DNA of 64,000 nt, from contig NW_024735145.1 in assembly GCF_018991925.1 (NCBI RefSeq), positions 182,501-246,500 of the forward strand, in the 5' to 3' direction. The notes beneath the pieces were generated by a model. It was not told the origin of the DNA, made no database searches, and saw nothing but the letters and a program-made list of their open reading frames with translations. Positions 11,635 through 23,269 of the stretch are shown piece after piece (within the stretch, counting starts at the first letter, position 1; the number at the start of each line of letters is the position of its first letter). The DNA comes from Homarus americanus (Eukaryota > Arthropoda > Malacostraca > Decapoda > Nephropidae). The position numbers and the translations under genes are program-made.

Positions 11635-12450
11635 GTGAGTTGATCCAGTGACAATGACAGATATAACGAACCAAAGCGTCGCAAATGTAGTACAGGTACA
11701 GCACAATATATATGCCTCACAAAATACCTTTCACTTGGGAATATACAGTACAAAATTACATGTTTTTACCGAGGATGAGAGTTGATTTGGTCAAATTTAG
11801 TGATTTTTTTTACTATTCTTATATGCTTGATTTAACCATATGTTTATCTTTTATAAGAAATATATATTGACCAAAATGGAAATAAGTATTTTGAATTATT
11901 ACTAGAGTCAACATTGGTTAAATCACCTTAATTCGCCCTTGAACGCCTGGTCTACCTGTGTATATATTGAGAAAAATAAATACAAATCTTGTTCGACGAT
12001 TTTACTTGGTCTATCGCTACCACTTCCAACACCTGTACGTAATTTGCATTCATGACGACGCAACAGCTGGTGTGGGTGTGGGTGGGTCACTAGATATTTA
12101 CACCTCAGAGAAGAGCAAGACAAATGTACAGTAGAGAACGACAGAATATATTGGAACAAGAAATATTTAGTTCCACTGTATTCGTCTACAAAGTGAATCT
12201 TATCTCTACACCACCATATTCAGAGTTCAGTGAAATTATATACGTGTAAAATCTTCTTCTGTGAATAGAACATTTCGACGTTTGTAAAATAATTAAACAA
12301 TCAAGTAATGAATGCAAGTCGATCACTATGTTGGCTTGATATTTGAATATGATGATGAGTAGAATTTATTTAATGTGCTTTATTAAAAATATTATAATGG
12401 TACATGTTGAAGGGATAACATTAAAGGTTGAGAATTGAAATTATTTTGGG

Positions 12451-12482
<32 letters not shown>

Positions 12483-14965
12483 CAAGACAATACAGATGGT
12501 CTTTAGCTGGTCTTGGGGTCTCTAGTACACACCATAGTGGTCTCTATTACACAACATAATGGTCTCTAGCTGTGTTTTCACGTTTAATGTACAGTTCTCT
12601 TCCACCAACCTTATCACCGATGACCTCTTGACCTCCTGCAGGGCGTGATCCCAGCGAGCCGTCTGCAAGAGGATCGAAGCTGGCAGCCCAAAGTGAACCT
12701 GGGTCAGGTGTCAGGAGTGTCCTTCGATCCTGAGGGACGACCTGTCTTCTTCCACAGGAGCATACGGATCTGGGACTCCAAGTAAGTATCACTCAGGTAT
12801 CACCCAGGTATTACTCAGGTATCGCCCAGGTATTCACGTCAATAAAAGTCGGTCCCATTTGTTTGTATTTCTGTAACGTGAGATTATATTAATTATCGAT
12901 AAGGACAGGTTACATTCATATTACAAATTTACAGTAAATTAATTTTATTTGTGAGTTAGAGATAACATAGATAATAATGTCTAATATTTACTACATAATG
13001 CAGGAGGTCAAGATGTCATCGGTGATAAGGTTGGTGGAAGAGAACTGTACATTAAACGTGAAAACGCCGTGTAATAGAAAATGACGTTTTTATTGATACG
13101 AGATTATCAATTGAAAAGGGTGAATTATTATTTACAAACATCAATTAATTTGTATTTGGTGAGTCTGTTTACATACGAGATAATGATGGTGTATAGTAAG
13201 TTACCTGGACATTAATTCATTCTCTCTGGTGGGTTTCAGTACATTCAACGCGACGAACCACTTCCAGGGAGGAGGGCCCCTGCAGGAGGATGTGGTGGTG
13301 GTGCTGGAACCTGACACTGGTGATGTCATCCGCTCCTGGGGCCACGGTCGGTTCCTCCTCCCTCATGGCATCACCGTCGACGATAAGGGAAACACTTGGC
13401 TCACTGATGTAGGCCTCCACCAGGTGTTTAAGGTGAGGCATACTTCTTCAGGCAGGTAATGTAGGTAATGCCTCTTGTTATTAGACATTTTATGAGGTAG
13501 AATATCGAAAGTCAACTCCATATTTAAAAACCTGGAAGAACTTGTATATAATTAAGGAGTATTTTGATAAATTAAGATCAATGGTGTTGTTGGTTCAGCA
13601 GAAATATTTGTTGGTTGTTTGCTTCTGTGCTGTAACAAATAAAGTCATTAAACATGTACTCTGCTTCATATATATACCTATACACTTAAGAATACCTCAC
13701 CTTTACAGTTCGCTCCTGAAAGTGAGGAACCAGAACTGACATTAGGCGAGGCTCAAGTCCCAGGGAGTGACGACAGGCACCTTTGTAAGCCCACTAATGT
13801 AGCTGTAGCCTCCTCTGGGGACTTCTTCGTGGGTGACGGCTACTGCAACGCTCGCATCCTTCGCTTCTCTCCTGACGGAACACTCAAAGATCAGTTCGGT
13901 CACCAAGGTCAGTTTATACACCGACATGAACCAATATTTTCTGTTCAATATATCAGATCCACGTCACATCCTCACGATTATCTGATACAAGTGTTAAATA
14001 TACCGCTATGTATTATTCACTCGTACAGTATTACACGATCATAAATAAGTTAGGTTGGGTTGGATTAGACTGAGATTATATAGACTGGTAATACATAGAT
14101 TGGTAATATATATACAATAGACTGGTAATACATAGATTGGTATTATATAGACAGACTGGTAATATATAAACAGACTGGTAATATATAGATAATGTTGGTG
14201 ATACAGGAAGCGACGGCAGCCCATCGTCCCTGTTCGTGCCCCATGGACTGGCATTGGATGAGTCCCGTGACCTGCTGTGTGTGGCTGATCGGGAGAACCA
14301 TCGGGTAGTGTGCATCAGTGCGGGACTCCTGAATGACAAGAACTTCGGCGAGCCCTTCATGACCCTTCAGGGACCTAACCGTGGCCGAGTCTTTGATATT
14401 GCAATCCATAGTTAGTTGTTATGTCTCTCCATGTTATTTATACCTCAGACATTAAGTTATAATTGGTCTAGGGGCCATTTGACCACCATTTTATGTATAC
14501 ATCAATGGATACACAAATGAAGGTGTTAACTACTGACGAAGCACTAACCTGAGCTTCCTCCTCCAGGTGGTAGGTTGGTGGGTGTGAGTGGCAGTGATGT
14601 GGAGGGCGGTGCTACAGGTTTCACAGCTGACCTCAGTAATGGTGACCTCCTCGATATCTGGGGACCTATAACAGTAAGTTTCCTGTATGACCTCAAATGG
14701 TAAGAGGTCAAGTGTTTTTGTTTTTATTAATATTACGGATTATGTGATGATTAGTCTCTTCCGAACTTGATGCTACCTGGAGTCAGCTAAGGTTAGGTAT
14801 AATATTTCTCCCTATTTCCACCCTACTGAGTGTGACAATTCTCTTCAGGGTTTCCACAATCCTCACTCCATCGCCGTGAGTCAGAATGGCCGGATTATTT
14901 ACGTCGGTGACATCAACCCAAATCAAGTGTGGAAGTTCATCGTGGATAACGCAACAGGGGTGTGA
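11497..14965 (+). CDS. Pal: Peptidyl-alpha-hydroxyglycine alpha-amidating lyase (PAL), complete seven-exon gene
   Basis: The product is a secretory-pathway zinc lyase that cleaves peptidyl-alpha-hydroxyglycine to the amidated peptide plus glyoxylate, the second step of neuropeptide C-terminal amidation after the monooxygenase PHM. Exons are 11497-11634, 12642-12781, 13240-13432, 13709-13907, 14207-14410, 14567-14673 and 14849-14965; all introns are GT-AG and the joined frame has no stop over 365 residues. By alignment from memory to the rat PAL catalytic core, zinc ligands are H135, H236 and H333; catalytic residues are R85, Y202 and R252; disulfides are C183-C203 and C248-C259. The NHL-type beta-propeller blades contain motifs such as LPHGITVD, DGYCNARI and VADRENHR. 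There is no PHM domain, so this is a stand-alone PAL as in insects, where PHM and PAL are separate genes. The start is the first ATG of an exon that encodes a signal peptide. Exon 2 has unusual flanking repeats. Whether it is the Pal1 or Pal2 type is not resolved. Confidence 0.95.
12454..12482. repeat. (GT)n in PAL intron 1
   Basis: About 14 GT units. Just after it, 22-bp degenerate tandem units beginning ggtctcta lie at about 12518-12570 and run into arm A of the inverted repeat. Confidence 0.9.
12642..12781 (+). CDS. Pal: PAL exon 2: first propeller blade with catalytic Arg
   Basis: Residues 47-93. It contains LGQVSGVSFDPEGRPVFFHR, where R85 matches the catalytic arginine of the family (FHR motif). 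The exon is 140 nt, so skipping it shifts the frame and meets a stop after 24 codons in exon 3. Acceptor ctcctgcag, donor AA|gtaagt (phase 2). Both flanks are unusual: an inverted repeat encloses the exon, and donor-like repeats follow it. Confidence 0.93.
12782..12836 (+). repeat. 11-bp tandem donor-like repeats after PAL exon 2
   Basis: The true donor AA|gtaagt is followed by four CAG|GTAT sites with GT at 12797, 12808, 12819 and 12830, exactly 11 nt apart. Use of any of them would add an in-frame TAA directly after the normal exon end. Confidence 0.85.
13240..13432 (+). CDS. Pal: PAL exon 3: first zinc-ligand histidine
   Basis: Residues 93 (split Asn) to 157. It carries NTFNATNHFQ, then EDVVVVLEPDTGDVIRSWG, and the family hallmark FLLPHGITVD with zinc ligand H135, followed by WLTDVGLHQVFK. 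Asn96-Ala-Thr is a potential N-glycosylation site. It ends in phase 0 at AAG|gtgagg. Confidence 0.93.
13709..13907 (+). CDS. Pal: PAL exon 4: catalytic Tyr and first disulfide
   Basis: Residues 158-223 plus the first base of G224. It contains HLCKPTNVAVASSGDFFVGD and GYCNARILRFSPDG. C183 and C203 are the expected disulfide pair and Y202 is the catalytic tyrosine. Donor CAAG|gtcagt, phase 1. Confidence 0.93.
14080..14200. repeat. AT-rich tandem repeat in PAL intron 4
   Basis: Degenerate units built on agactggtaatayata occur about six times and run up to the acceptor of exon 5. Confidence 0.75.
14207..14410 (+). CDS. Pal: PAL exon 5: second zinc histidine, catalytic Arg, second disulfide
   Basis: Residues 224-291 plus the first base of S292. 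It has FVPHGLALDE (zinc ligand H236) and LLCVADRENHRVVC, with C248/C259 as the second disulfide and R252 as the catalytic arginine. The acceptor (gttggtgatacag) has a poor pyrimidine tract and directly follows an AT-rich repeat. The donor is CATA|gttagt, a less common but acceptable 5' splice site; it is fixed by the reading frame and by the next exon. Confidence 0.9.
14567..14673 (+). CDS. Pal: PAL exon 6
   Basis: Residues 292 (split Ser) to 327: SGRLVGVSGSDVEGGATGF, then TADLSNGDLLDIWGPIT. Acceptor ctcctccag, donor ACA|gtaagt, phase 0. The serine codon rebuilt across the junction supports both splice sites. Confidence 0.88.
14849..14965 (+). CDS. Pal: PAL exon 7: third zinc histidine and stop
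   Basis: Residues 328-365 plus TGA. It contains GFHNPHSIAVSQNGRIIYVG (zinc ligand H333) and DINPNQVWKF, the usual last propeller strand, then a short tail IVDNATGV and stop. No membrane anchor follows, so the enzyme is predicted to be soluble in the secretory lumen. Asn361-Ala-Thr is a possible glycosylation site. Confidence 0.92.
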   Translation, partial: GFHNPHSIAVSQNGRIIYVGDINPNQVWKFIVDNATGV

Positions 14966-15565
14966 GAGGCTGTGAAAGCACTAGTGTTGGGTATTGAGTG
15001 ACTCTACCATCACCATCAGCAGCAGCGACAAGACCCACTATACTGCCTCCGACAACCTCCTCAACACGCAGTTCTTCGTACAGTGAAGGATGACCTGGTT
15101 TATGATTCTCTCTGTATTACTTAAAACTCCGTTAGTTGAGGACCAATTTCAGTATTGTATAACTACGTGACCCAACTTGTAATGATCGCCACATAACGTT
15201 AGCCAGAGCTGTGAGAGGCAGGTAGAAACACGTGAATTATCCATTTATCTCCAAGTATACTAATTAACACAGGTATTGATGTACTCCATGTGTGGAAGAC
15301 GAACTTGGAGACGTTTATCACAGTATATGAAGGTTTTCCCCCTATATAATCAGTGGTTTAGGAAGCCCTGGTGGCGGCATAATCAGAGTGAGAATATCAA
15401 GTTTCTCTCACAGTTTAGATGTGTAGAATATCCTTGCTGCAAAGTAGAACCCCTCTTGCTGAAGAACCCGCAACACAAGGCTCTATATATACACGTCTCT
15501 TCGCCTACTGCCTTGACATCACTCACTATTACGTGCAGTTTGTTTACGTTTTTTTTGCACTGCAC

Positions 15566-15571
15566 AATAAA
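15566..15571 (+). terminator. Candidate PAL polyadenylation signal AATAAA
   Basis: A canonical hexamer about 600 nt after the PAL stop. The intervening 14966-15565 would be 3' UTR. Nothing else supports this site over other AT-rich hexamers nearby. Confidence 0.25.
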
Positions 15572-17340
15572 CAAAGCTCGTATGTCGTCAGAGTTGCAGG
15601 GTGGACGTGTGTATGTTAAGGGCTGCTGTAGGGGGGTGAGGGAAGACTGTGACAGCTTCCCGGTGATCACGAGGCCTCCTCTCATACCTAACGCGAAGGC
15701 CTCCTGGTCAGGGTATTATATTTACAAGTATAAGATTATATATAGAACTAACTTATAATATTACATAAGCTATAACTGACAGTATATATATATTTATCGT
15801 ATTGACTCATTAAATCCGGGTTGGGTGAGGAAGGTTGCCTGTCAGGGAACATGAGACGTCTAAGACCAGTTGAGACCCAAGACCACAACAGGTGTATTTA
15901 GTATCAGTATTATGACAAATGAGCCCAAGGTACCGAGTATTATTATATTATAGTGGATCGGTGATGAAGCAGAGGTGAACAGTGCCAAGGTGAACAACCA
16001 GGGAGAACATCTGTGGATTAGAGAACACGGTTGGGTGGCAGGGACTGAGTGGCTGAAACGAGAACATATTGTTACTTTATCACTGGTGTACTTAAGGAAG
16101 GCGATACTCTATTGCTACTTGATGTATAGTCTTGGCATGGGTGATGAAGATGGCATTGTGTTAGGTCGGTGAGAACGTCAGGGTGACAGAGTAAAATATG
16201 ATCCTTTTATTTACTTCAAGTGTAGGTTTCAAGAGTGACAGAAGTGGCAGAATGAGGCATCGTCGTTCACTGAGAGAGTCGTGGTTGTCTTAAGTTGTCT
16301 ACAGGAGAGGTGTAGTAAAGCCCTTCACCCCCCCATGTTCACGTAGGGTGTTGTAGTACACTGAGTGGTGTGGTACCTCCTCTCCCTCTACAGCCACCCT
16401 CCAGAACACCTCCTTCTGTAGATGAGTGTCGTGGATACTCTCTTTAGGACGGTCACTATCTCGGGAAAATTCTGGTCTGCCTGTAATAGATTGTTACATC
16501 TTTATCTATCACGTATGACCCTACATGACCTTACAGGTGACCTCGGCTGGTGCTGGATGCCGAATTTACACGTTTGAATCTTGGCATCTGACACCAGGTG
16601 GGAAGTTTACCACACACAATGGTGGCTGGACACTGACCCACAAACTAGCACAATAATGATAAGTCCGCATGTATTATTAGCAAACAATTAATAGGGATGT
16701 GAAGTAGGTATAGTGTATAGGCAGATACATATTCTTGTAGGAGGTAAAGGAAGAAGGCGACCAAGTAATCCATTATGGTGAGGTGTGGGCAGTATACCGA
16801 GGATCATGATTGAACACGTCTCATAAATTAACTTTTAATTTAACCAAACAGATCTATATTTTATAACCCGATATAGGGATCATGCTGTAAGTTTAATCCA
16901 TTATTTATGATAATCTTTAACATCACAAAAATACAAAAAAACATGATATTAGAATTAAATAAATTATATGTTATTGATCTGAGACGAGGATATGTATAGT
17001 ATAGTTATTGTGTACATAAGGAGGAAGCTAGGAGTTAATGCTATATCAATAATTAATAAACGTTTGCTCAAAGTATGGAGCTTAATTCAACTATATCACA
17101 TAATATAATCTTAGTTAAAATATATATCTACTACCTTGTGTGATAATTATATACACAAACTCTCCCGTGTTAATCTTACATATACAACATTTCTTTATCA
17201 TTGTGTTAAATATCTGTTATATTCTGAGTCCATAAGATTGAACTATTCCTTATGTAACAATTCAGACAAACTGTTTCATTGACTACTATGCAAATAATGA
17301 GTGGGGAGTGTCAGGTTGTAGCAGGTCTTGTTGTGGCTGG
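15572..17340. other. Region downstream of PAL, no gene recognised
   Basis: Mixed-composition unique sequence. A 160-codon open frame beginning just before the ATG at 15279 overlaps the putative PAL 3' UTR and resembles nothing known. Confidence 0.5.
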
Positions 17341-17343
17341 AAC

Positions 17344-17395
17344 ACACACACCCACACACACACACACACCCACACACACACACACACACACACAC
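17344..17395. repeat. (CA)n microsatellite with CCCA interruptions
   Basis: About 25 units. Confidence 0.95.
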
Positions 17396-17434
17396 CTGGG
17401 GACCTGCTAGTGGAGTCTGTATGAATGAGTTACA

Positions 17435-17600
17435 GATCAAATGGGGTCCCAGTTCTAATGGGCCCCAGATATCTAACCTAAACATCGGGCTTGGGGTCCA
17501 TTTAGAGTAGACTTTTAGAACTGGCCCACTGTGATCGATGCCCATTAAGACTTAAGCTCCATAAAAGTGGTGCCCCATTAGAACGAGGCCAAAGTGTTAA
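17435..17600. repeat. Copy of a dispersed TTAGAACTGGG/GGGCCCATTAG motif family
   Basis: Contains cccagttctaatgggcccca, ttagaactggccca and gccccattagaacgaggcc. Related pieces occur near 36895, 56000 and 59560. Confidence 0.6.
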
Positions 17601-18250
17601 TGGTTTGTGTGGGGGGGGGCGAGCTGACCAGCCAGACACCATGTAGGAACATTGAATTGCCATAACATTTCAGTAAAGACATTTAGTTTATCATGTTAAT
17701 ATGTTTTCTCATAGTGACCCTAACCTAACTTAACCTGACCTAATCTAACCTAACCACCAACACTACCTTCTCTCTTAATATCATTTACCACCACACAAGT
17801 AAATAAAGACATAATAAACATTCAATAATATTTTTTATCACGGTAGAGACAGGTCATGTTATCCTATCATGTAATGGGGATATACTGGAATCTACACTAC
17901 AGACCTAACTATTGTCAGTTCATTATCTACCTACGTATATATATTCACCCTATATCAACTGAGATACTATTAAAAATATATTAAATTTTAAGCATTTCAA
18001 AGTTCATATCATATAGTAAGAAATACTATGTAGTGTTATAGCCATATGCATTAAACATATACAATTATACATATATATTTTTTGTGTGTGTTCTATATGT
18101 ACTGGAGTATAATGGAGACAGCAGGTCAAAGTGAATGGGGCTTTCACCTCACGGAATAGCCCAAGCGTTTAGTTTCAGAATTCAGCGTTTAAAAAAATGG
18201 TTGCAAGTCATAGAGGCGCCAGAAGTAATGTTGCCTCAGTCATAGGACGG
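17601..18250. other. AT-rich unique DNA with a short CCTAA tract
   Basis: A degenerate CCTAA run lies at 17709-17756. Nothing else was recognised. Confidence 0.5.
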
Positions 18251-18365
18251 CCCCGGAGTTAATGGTTAGGTTAGGTTAAGTGAGCAGTATGTTCCAATAT
18301 AGGTAAACAGTGTACTGTGTCGTGGTAACGTCTAGGGGCCCTACTTGATTCGGTTGCCAGACATA

Positions 18366-18558
18366 ATCGATAACTTTAAATCTAACCTAGCCTAACATAA
18401 TCTAACCTAACCTAACATACACTAACCTAACCTAACATAATCTAACCTAACCTAACATAAACTAAACTAACCTAACATAATCTAACCTAACCTAACATAA
18501 TCTAACCTAACCTAACATAATCTAACCTAACCTAACATAAACTAAACTAACCTAACAG
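18366..18558. repeat. Interstitial CCTAA telomere-like array
   Basis: Units of cctaacctaacataatctaa repeat about nine times. The arthropod telomere pentamer CCTAA/TTAGG is the basic word, with CATAA variants placed at regular intervals. Confidence 0.9.
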
Positions 18559-20275
18559 GGTACTACCTCTTGTGGGTAGATAATATTTTCCCTAGAGTTA
18601 TTTTGGTGTTGGTATTACAGTTAGGTGAAATTAATCAAGTGAAATAAATGCCTCATCTTGTAAACAACACTGAACTGAAGGCTACCGTGGGTATATTTAC
18701 CATCCAGTACAGTATTCAATGTGATTTTAATCCCTTCAGAGTATCGCATTTTTAGGAGTGTAAAGAGATGTATTATTACTGTATTAACTAACAAAATAAA
18801 ATCTGTATAATAAATAATACGTTGGGAACTCGTCACTGTCTCGGGAGTTCTTGCTTCAAGCTGGTGATGTACTGTACCTGGTGAAGAGGGATGTATCCCC
18901 TTAGAGATAATCATTAAAACTATCATGAATGGTGTTGTTTTAATCTCCAATATGGTTAGGTTAGGTTATACCATTGGATATTACCAGCATCCTAATGTAT
19001 GTATTGGTACAGTTTGTTTACTTGCACATGTACATTGTATACCAGCAATGCCTAGAAATTTATTAAGTAAATTGATATAGTTTACATTTGGTTCAGCATG
19101 TATATATATAATGCAGGTACTGTATACAATTACCAATGAACCTAGACAGTACTGGAAAACAATAGTAAACACTAAGACAATTTAACCATAAATAACTCTC
19201 ATTAACTTGTATGATGACGATTTTGTACAATAAATAAATATCTACCTAAACTCATAGCCTAGACGTGTAAGGAAACAGCAAAGTGAATGATTAGAATTGC
19301 GAGGTGGATTTGGAACACTTGAATGAAAAAGCCTTGGCTGGAGTCGGGTATTGTAGGTTAGTGATATAAACGGCTTTGTTTTGGCGTTTACCTGCGACCC
19401 ATTTCTGTCCAAAAACAAAATAAAAAATATATAAATTACACAAGGGTAGTACGTCTTTTTGCCCATGGGTCGCCTCGCCACAAGAAGCGGTTATAACTTT
19501 ATTTAATGTATCTTATGCATCTATTACTATAACGACCATCTGACCGAACAGTAAGCTGTCAAGTGGCAAAGTGACGAAGTGGACACACATCTAGTAGAGG
19601 AAAAAATGGAGGTTTACAATTTAGTTTAGTGTGCCCTAATAGTGTCTCTTTTTCTGAGTACAATAAAGAAAAGAAAATGGATTCTTTTTGAACGATAACT
19701 TAATTAAAAAGGTAACTATGCTTCTTAAGTTAATTGCATTGTCACTTAAAAACGACCTAAATTCACATAGTTCCTTGCTGTAACACGAGCTTTAAAGAAG
19801 ACACAGTGGCGGCACTTCAGTCATTAAAAACGGTTCAGTAACCGTTCTATTAGCGCGGTGTCCTTAATACGTCACCTGTAAAGCAACCTTTCACTATACT
19901 GTCGTTAAGAAAATAGAAAAACGAACAATTACTTCACCAGGGTTCATATTGACGTTATATGTGTGTTTACCTGATAAACGTTAGCACCTGAACACACCTG
20001 ACCTGTTCCACACAACCACACCTGCCACCCCCCACACACACACCTATCAGTCAAACACCTTGGAATTAGCCATTAAGTGGTAGCTTAGTGGTGGTGGTGA
20101 GGATCGCCCACACACACACCATCACAAGCTAATAGTTCATCTTTGGCACTATGATCCATTGACTGTGATAGCTTTATTTAACGATTGGGGTGAAATGTTG
20201 CATCCTATTGTTGTTTGTCAAGTTTATTTGTTATGTTGAACTTCTCATTTTGTGTTATTTTCTGTTAAGATGGTT
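18559..20275. other. AT-rich unique DNA, no gene recognised
   Basis: Contains scattered AATAAA hexamers and a short CA/CCCACA tract near 20028-20042. No coding exon was identified. Confidence 0.5.
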
Positions 20276-20443
20276 ATGTTACGTAAGGTTAGGTTAGGTT
20301 GGTTAGATTAGGTTAGGTTCGGGTTAGGATGGTTAGGTTAGGTTCGGGTTAGGATGGTTAGATTAGGTTAATGTTAGGTTAGGTTAGCTTAAGGGTGGTT
20401 AATCTTGAGGCGAAATAAGCTAGGGGCTAATTTTCAGGAAGAT
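20276..20443. repeat. TTAGG-like tract ending in a foldback-element terminus
   Basis: ttaggttaggttggttagat repeats run at 20286-20398. They are followed by gaaataagctaggggctaat and tttcagg, the diverged right end of the foldback family. The left end was not found. Confidence 0.6.
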
Positions 20444-23125
20444 CCAAGAAGAGGTGGCGAGAGATCCTGTACAAGACATATACACAGGATCCTCACTATC
20501 TAAAAAAATTATCAACAGTGGCACTCGAGGGCGTCTTAGGGCTGTGTGACACATGGCGAGGGAGTATCACAGGTACAAAACTTATGAGTTACCATTCTAC
20601 AGGTGATAAGGCCCCGCAGGTGTTAGGTGAATGGAGCCACATCCAACCACACCCGATACAACGTTATCAGATATTCCTGTCCTCAATGTGTCAATTACCT
20701 TTCATGTTATTGTATTACCTCAAGACAACATTACAGGTACAGATACAACAACAAGTGCAGATGCAAAAACTAAAGATATTCTCAAGAACTCTGATTAATC
20801 TTACTTGTCGTTCTTCGGCATTATCAGTTCAAGCGTTGACTGTTAACTCAATGTTCATTTTGGGTGTTCAACTGTTCATCTTGTGAGTACCGTGAGATCT
20901 TCAGTTGCTCTCTTGTGTTTTATTTAATTACACGTTGATTAATTATTTCGTATGTGCTTTTTCCGTCATATTCTTGCCTTAATTTTCTAAAGATTGTAAT
21001 TTTTCTGAGCGCGTCCTGTCACCCACGTTTGTTAATTGTAAAAAACAAACAAATCAGATGTATTTACGAATATGAATATCGAAAAAAAATCTACACTTAG
21101 GCAACTTATTAAATATACGATACAGAATATTATTATAATTAAATTTAGTTATTTTAAGTAGCTCTATATTTATTTTGTATAAATATATTCATTATCGATT
21201 ACTATAGATCTTGACTTGACATAGGAAATTGACCCAAACCAATCTAGCGGAAACTCTATATTAATTTTGTGTCTGACAACTTGTAGAAATAACGGCGGAA
21301 AAAGGTGCCTTAAGACCATCATGTGGAAGGAGACAAGACAGACTGGCGCAGACAATGGCTCAGAACTAAAAGGCTAAAGTCTATCTGCAAAATGATTTAG
21401 TAGGTAAGAAAGTTAGACATGTCGAGTAGCTAGATAGACAGATAGATAAGTAGATATAGATAAATAGACAGGTAGAAACTATACAGATAAATATATAGGT
21501 TTAGACAGATTATGAGACAGGTAGAATCATTTATTGAGTAATGAAGTAGTGGAATAAGTAACCCATAATGTTTAAAATGAATGTAAACGTTACCTGGTGC
21601 GCAGCGGTCGTCAGTTGTCTCGGTGCGGGAGGATTGTGGTACAGTGAGACCCACACACTGGTTTCACTTCAGCTTCTCAGTTCACCTGTAGAGTTTGTGG
21701 AGGTCGGGTGTGACATACGTCGCTGCGGGCTGGATGTATCCACTATGTTTTATTTAATTAGATAGCATATGTTTAGTGTTTCATTTTGAAGAGGAGAAAA
21801 TTTTCGTTAGAGTGAGTCATCAAAATGTCAGCAGAAGGTATTGATAGTCGCTGAAAATCGAGAAAAGTGTGACCCAGATCGTTGGGTTGGTGATGTGCAT
21901 ACTTGCCCGCAGGGGACCAGAGGTGTGTGTTTTGTTTATCGCAACTTATAGAACACACAACACTATATCATGGATCCCTGGAAGACTAAATCGAGGATTA
22001 TAGCCTGCTTGTGTATCCTCTCTACCTTGATCACGCAGGTAAGTTCAGCTGCGTGCAGGAGATGTGTGTGTGTGTGTGTGTGTGTGTTTTGCTCCCCCCT
22101 TTACCTGTAGAAAGTTCGGGCAGTCAAGCCCACCTGTTGTGTTTCTACTGTGACTACACAAACGGCGTCTATAATCTTATACCGCCTCCCTGTTGATATT
22201 TAATATTATCCTCATTAATTTATTAGGAAGAATTACTTTTAAATATGTTTTAAATTTTGATGTTTTGGTTACGTAATCTTGAAGGTAAAGATCCCTGAAA
22301 GTTTCAAAACTTTTTAAAACTTAAGAGTCGTGGGTGTTCAGTACGTGCTGTTCTTGTGGTTAATGTTCTGTGTGGCGTTTGTCTATTTTTCTACACTTAT
22401 TGTGTTTGTTATTGACCTCTTGTGTTTGTGTGTTCTTGCATTATTGTTCTCTACTCTTTGTTAGGTGTTTGTTTTCTTAGTTTGTTGTTCCCTTGTATTT
22501 CTGTATTTTTTGTCATGTTGTATTCCTGCATTATTTGCCTCGTGTTTGTGTGAATGTGTGCGAGAATGTATGCTCCCTCACTGTTGTCAAGTACTTGTTG
22601 CTGTGGTGACGCACTTTTGTATGTGCACATTCATCATTATTGACCACCAAATTGATAGTCATGCTATGGGCGTGTTTTGGTATGAACGATGAACGCGTAT
22701 ACAAGTAACTACGCCTTCTTGCCATATCTAACGCAAAACTTTAGACACAAAGGACAAGCGCTACGTAATATTAGAACTTTTGAAATATCTTACCCATCCC
22801 GTCCACCAAAAGCAGATTTATTTAGTACGATATGGACAAGCTAATATTGTTAACTTACTGTACCTTGTAAATGTACCGTATGTGAGATGGAAAATGCATT
22901 GTCTATCATTATCGTGGGGAAGTAAATGTCTCGTTCATCATAAGGTTGTCGCTGTATAACTATTCAAATACCTCATTAATAGTTACCGCAGTGTGGTATC
23001 CGAGCACGAGGGAATAATTATAAGCTTGTGAATGGCCTTGTAGTCCCTGTGACGCTTAAATAGTGAATCACTGTCGCTCCTAAATCAACTACTATACTGT
23101 CTTGTCATACGTCATTGCTTATCTG
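20444..23125. other. No gene recognised; minor microsatellites
   Basis: Degenerate GATA-like repeats lie at 21430-21510 and (GT)n at 22063-22087. A 122-codon frame at 20518-20886 resembles nothing known. Confidence 0.5.
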
Positions 23126-23137
23126 TATAATGTCATG

Positions 23138-23262
23138 GAGAGCACTGTGGCCGAGTGGGTATATCACTCGCCTCTTGACCCAGCTGCCACAGGTTCGTGT
23201 CCACAGGCCAGCGAGCACCATCACTTGACCCAGCTGCAGGTCAAGGAGCTACAGTAGTAGTT
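23138..23262 (+). repeat. tRNA-derived SINE or tRNA pseudogene
   Basis: tggccgagtgggtata matches a pol III box A. About 45 nt downstream, ggttcgtgtcc matches box B. A tRNA-unrelated part containing two copies of acttgacccagctgc-like sequence follows. A proper acceptor stem was not found, so a functional tRNA is unlikely. Confidence 0.6.
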
Positions 23263-23269
23263 TACTCTT

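Larger units (their letters stand above)
12541..13080. repeat. Inverted repeat enclosing PAL exon 2
   Basis: Arm A at 12574-12640 and arm B at 12999-13065 are reverse complements at 66 of 67 positions. After an 18-21 nt gap in arm B, similarity resumes for 12 nt (12541-12552 with 13069-13080; 11 match). Arm A ends on the A of the intron 1 acceptor AG, so it is the true splice-site sequence and arm B, in intron 2, is the inverted copy. The loop of about 358 nt holds the whole of exon 2. Confidence 0.95.

Noticed and set aside
15276..15758. 160-codon frame after PAL
   Set aside because: Lies in the presumed 3' UTR, no recognisable domain, odd composition rich in Trp, Cys and Tyr.
18366..18558. 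True chromosome end
   Set aside because: The telomere-like words are degenerate, interrupted by CATAA variants and flanked by ordinary sequence on both sides.
20518..20886. 122-codon frame
   Set aside because: No ATG at its start, no family resemblance, follows a transposon end.
23138..23262. Functional tRNA gene
   Set aside because: Box A and B words are present, but no closed acceptor stem or plausible anticodon arm was found, so it is listed as a tRNA-derived repeat.
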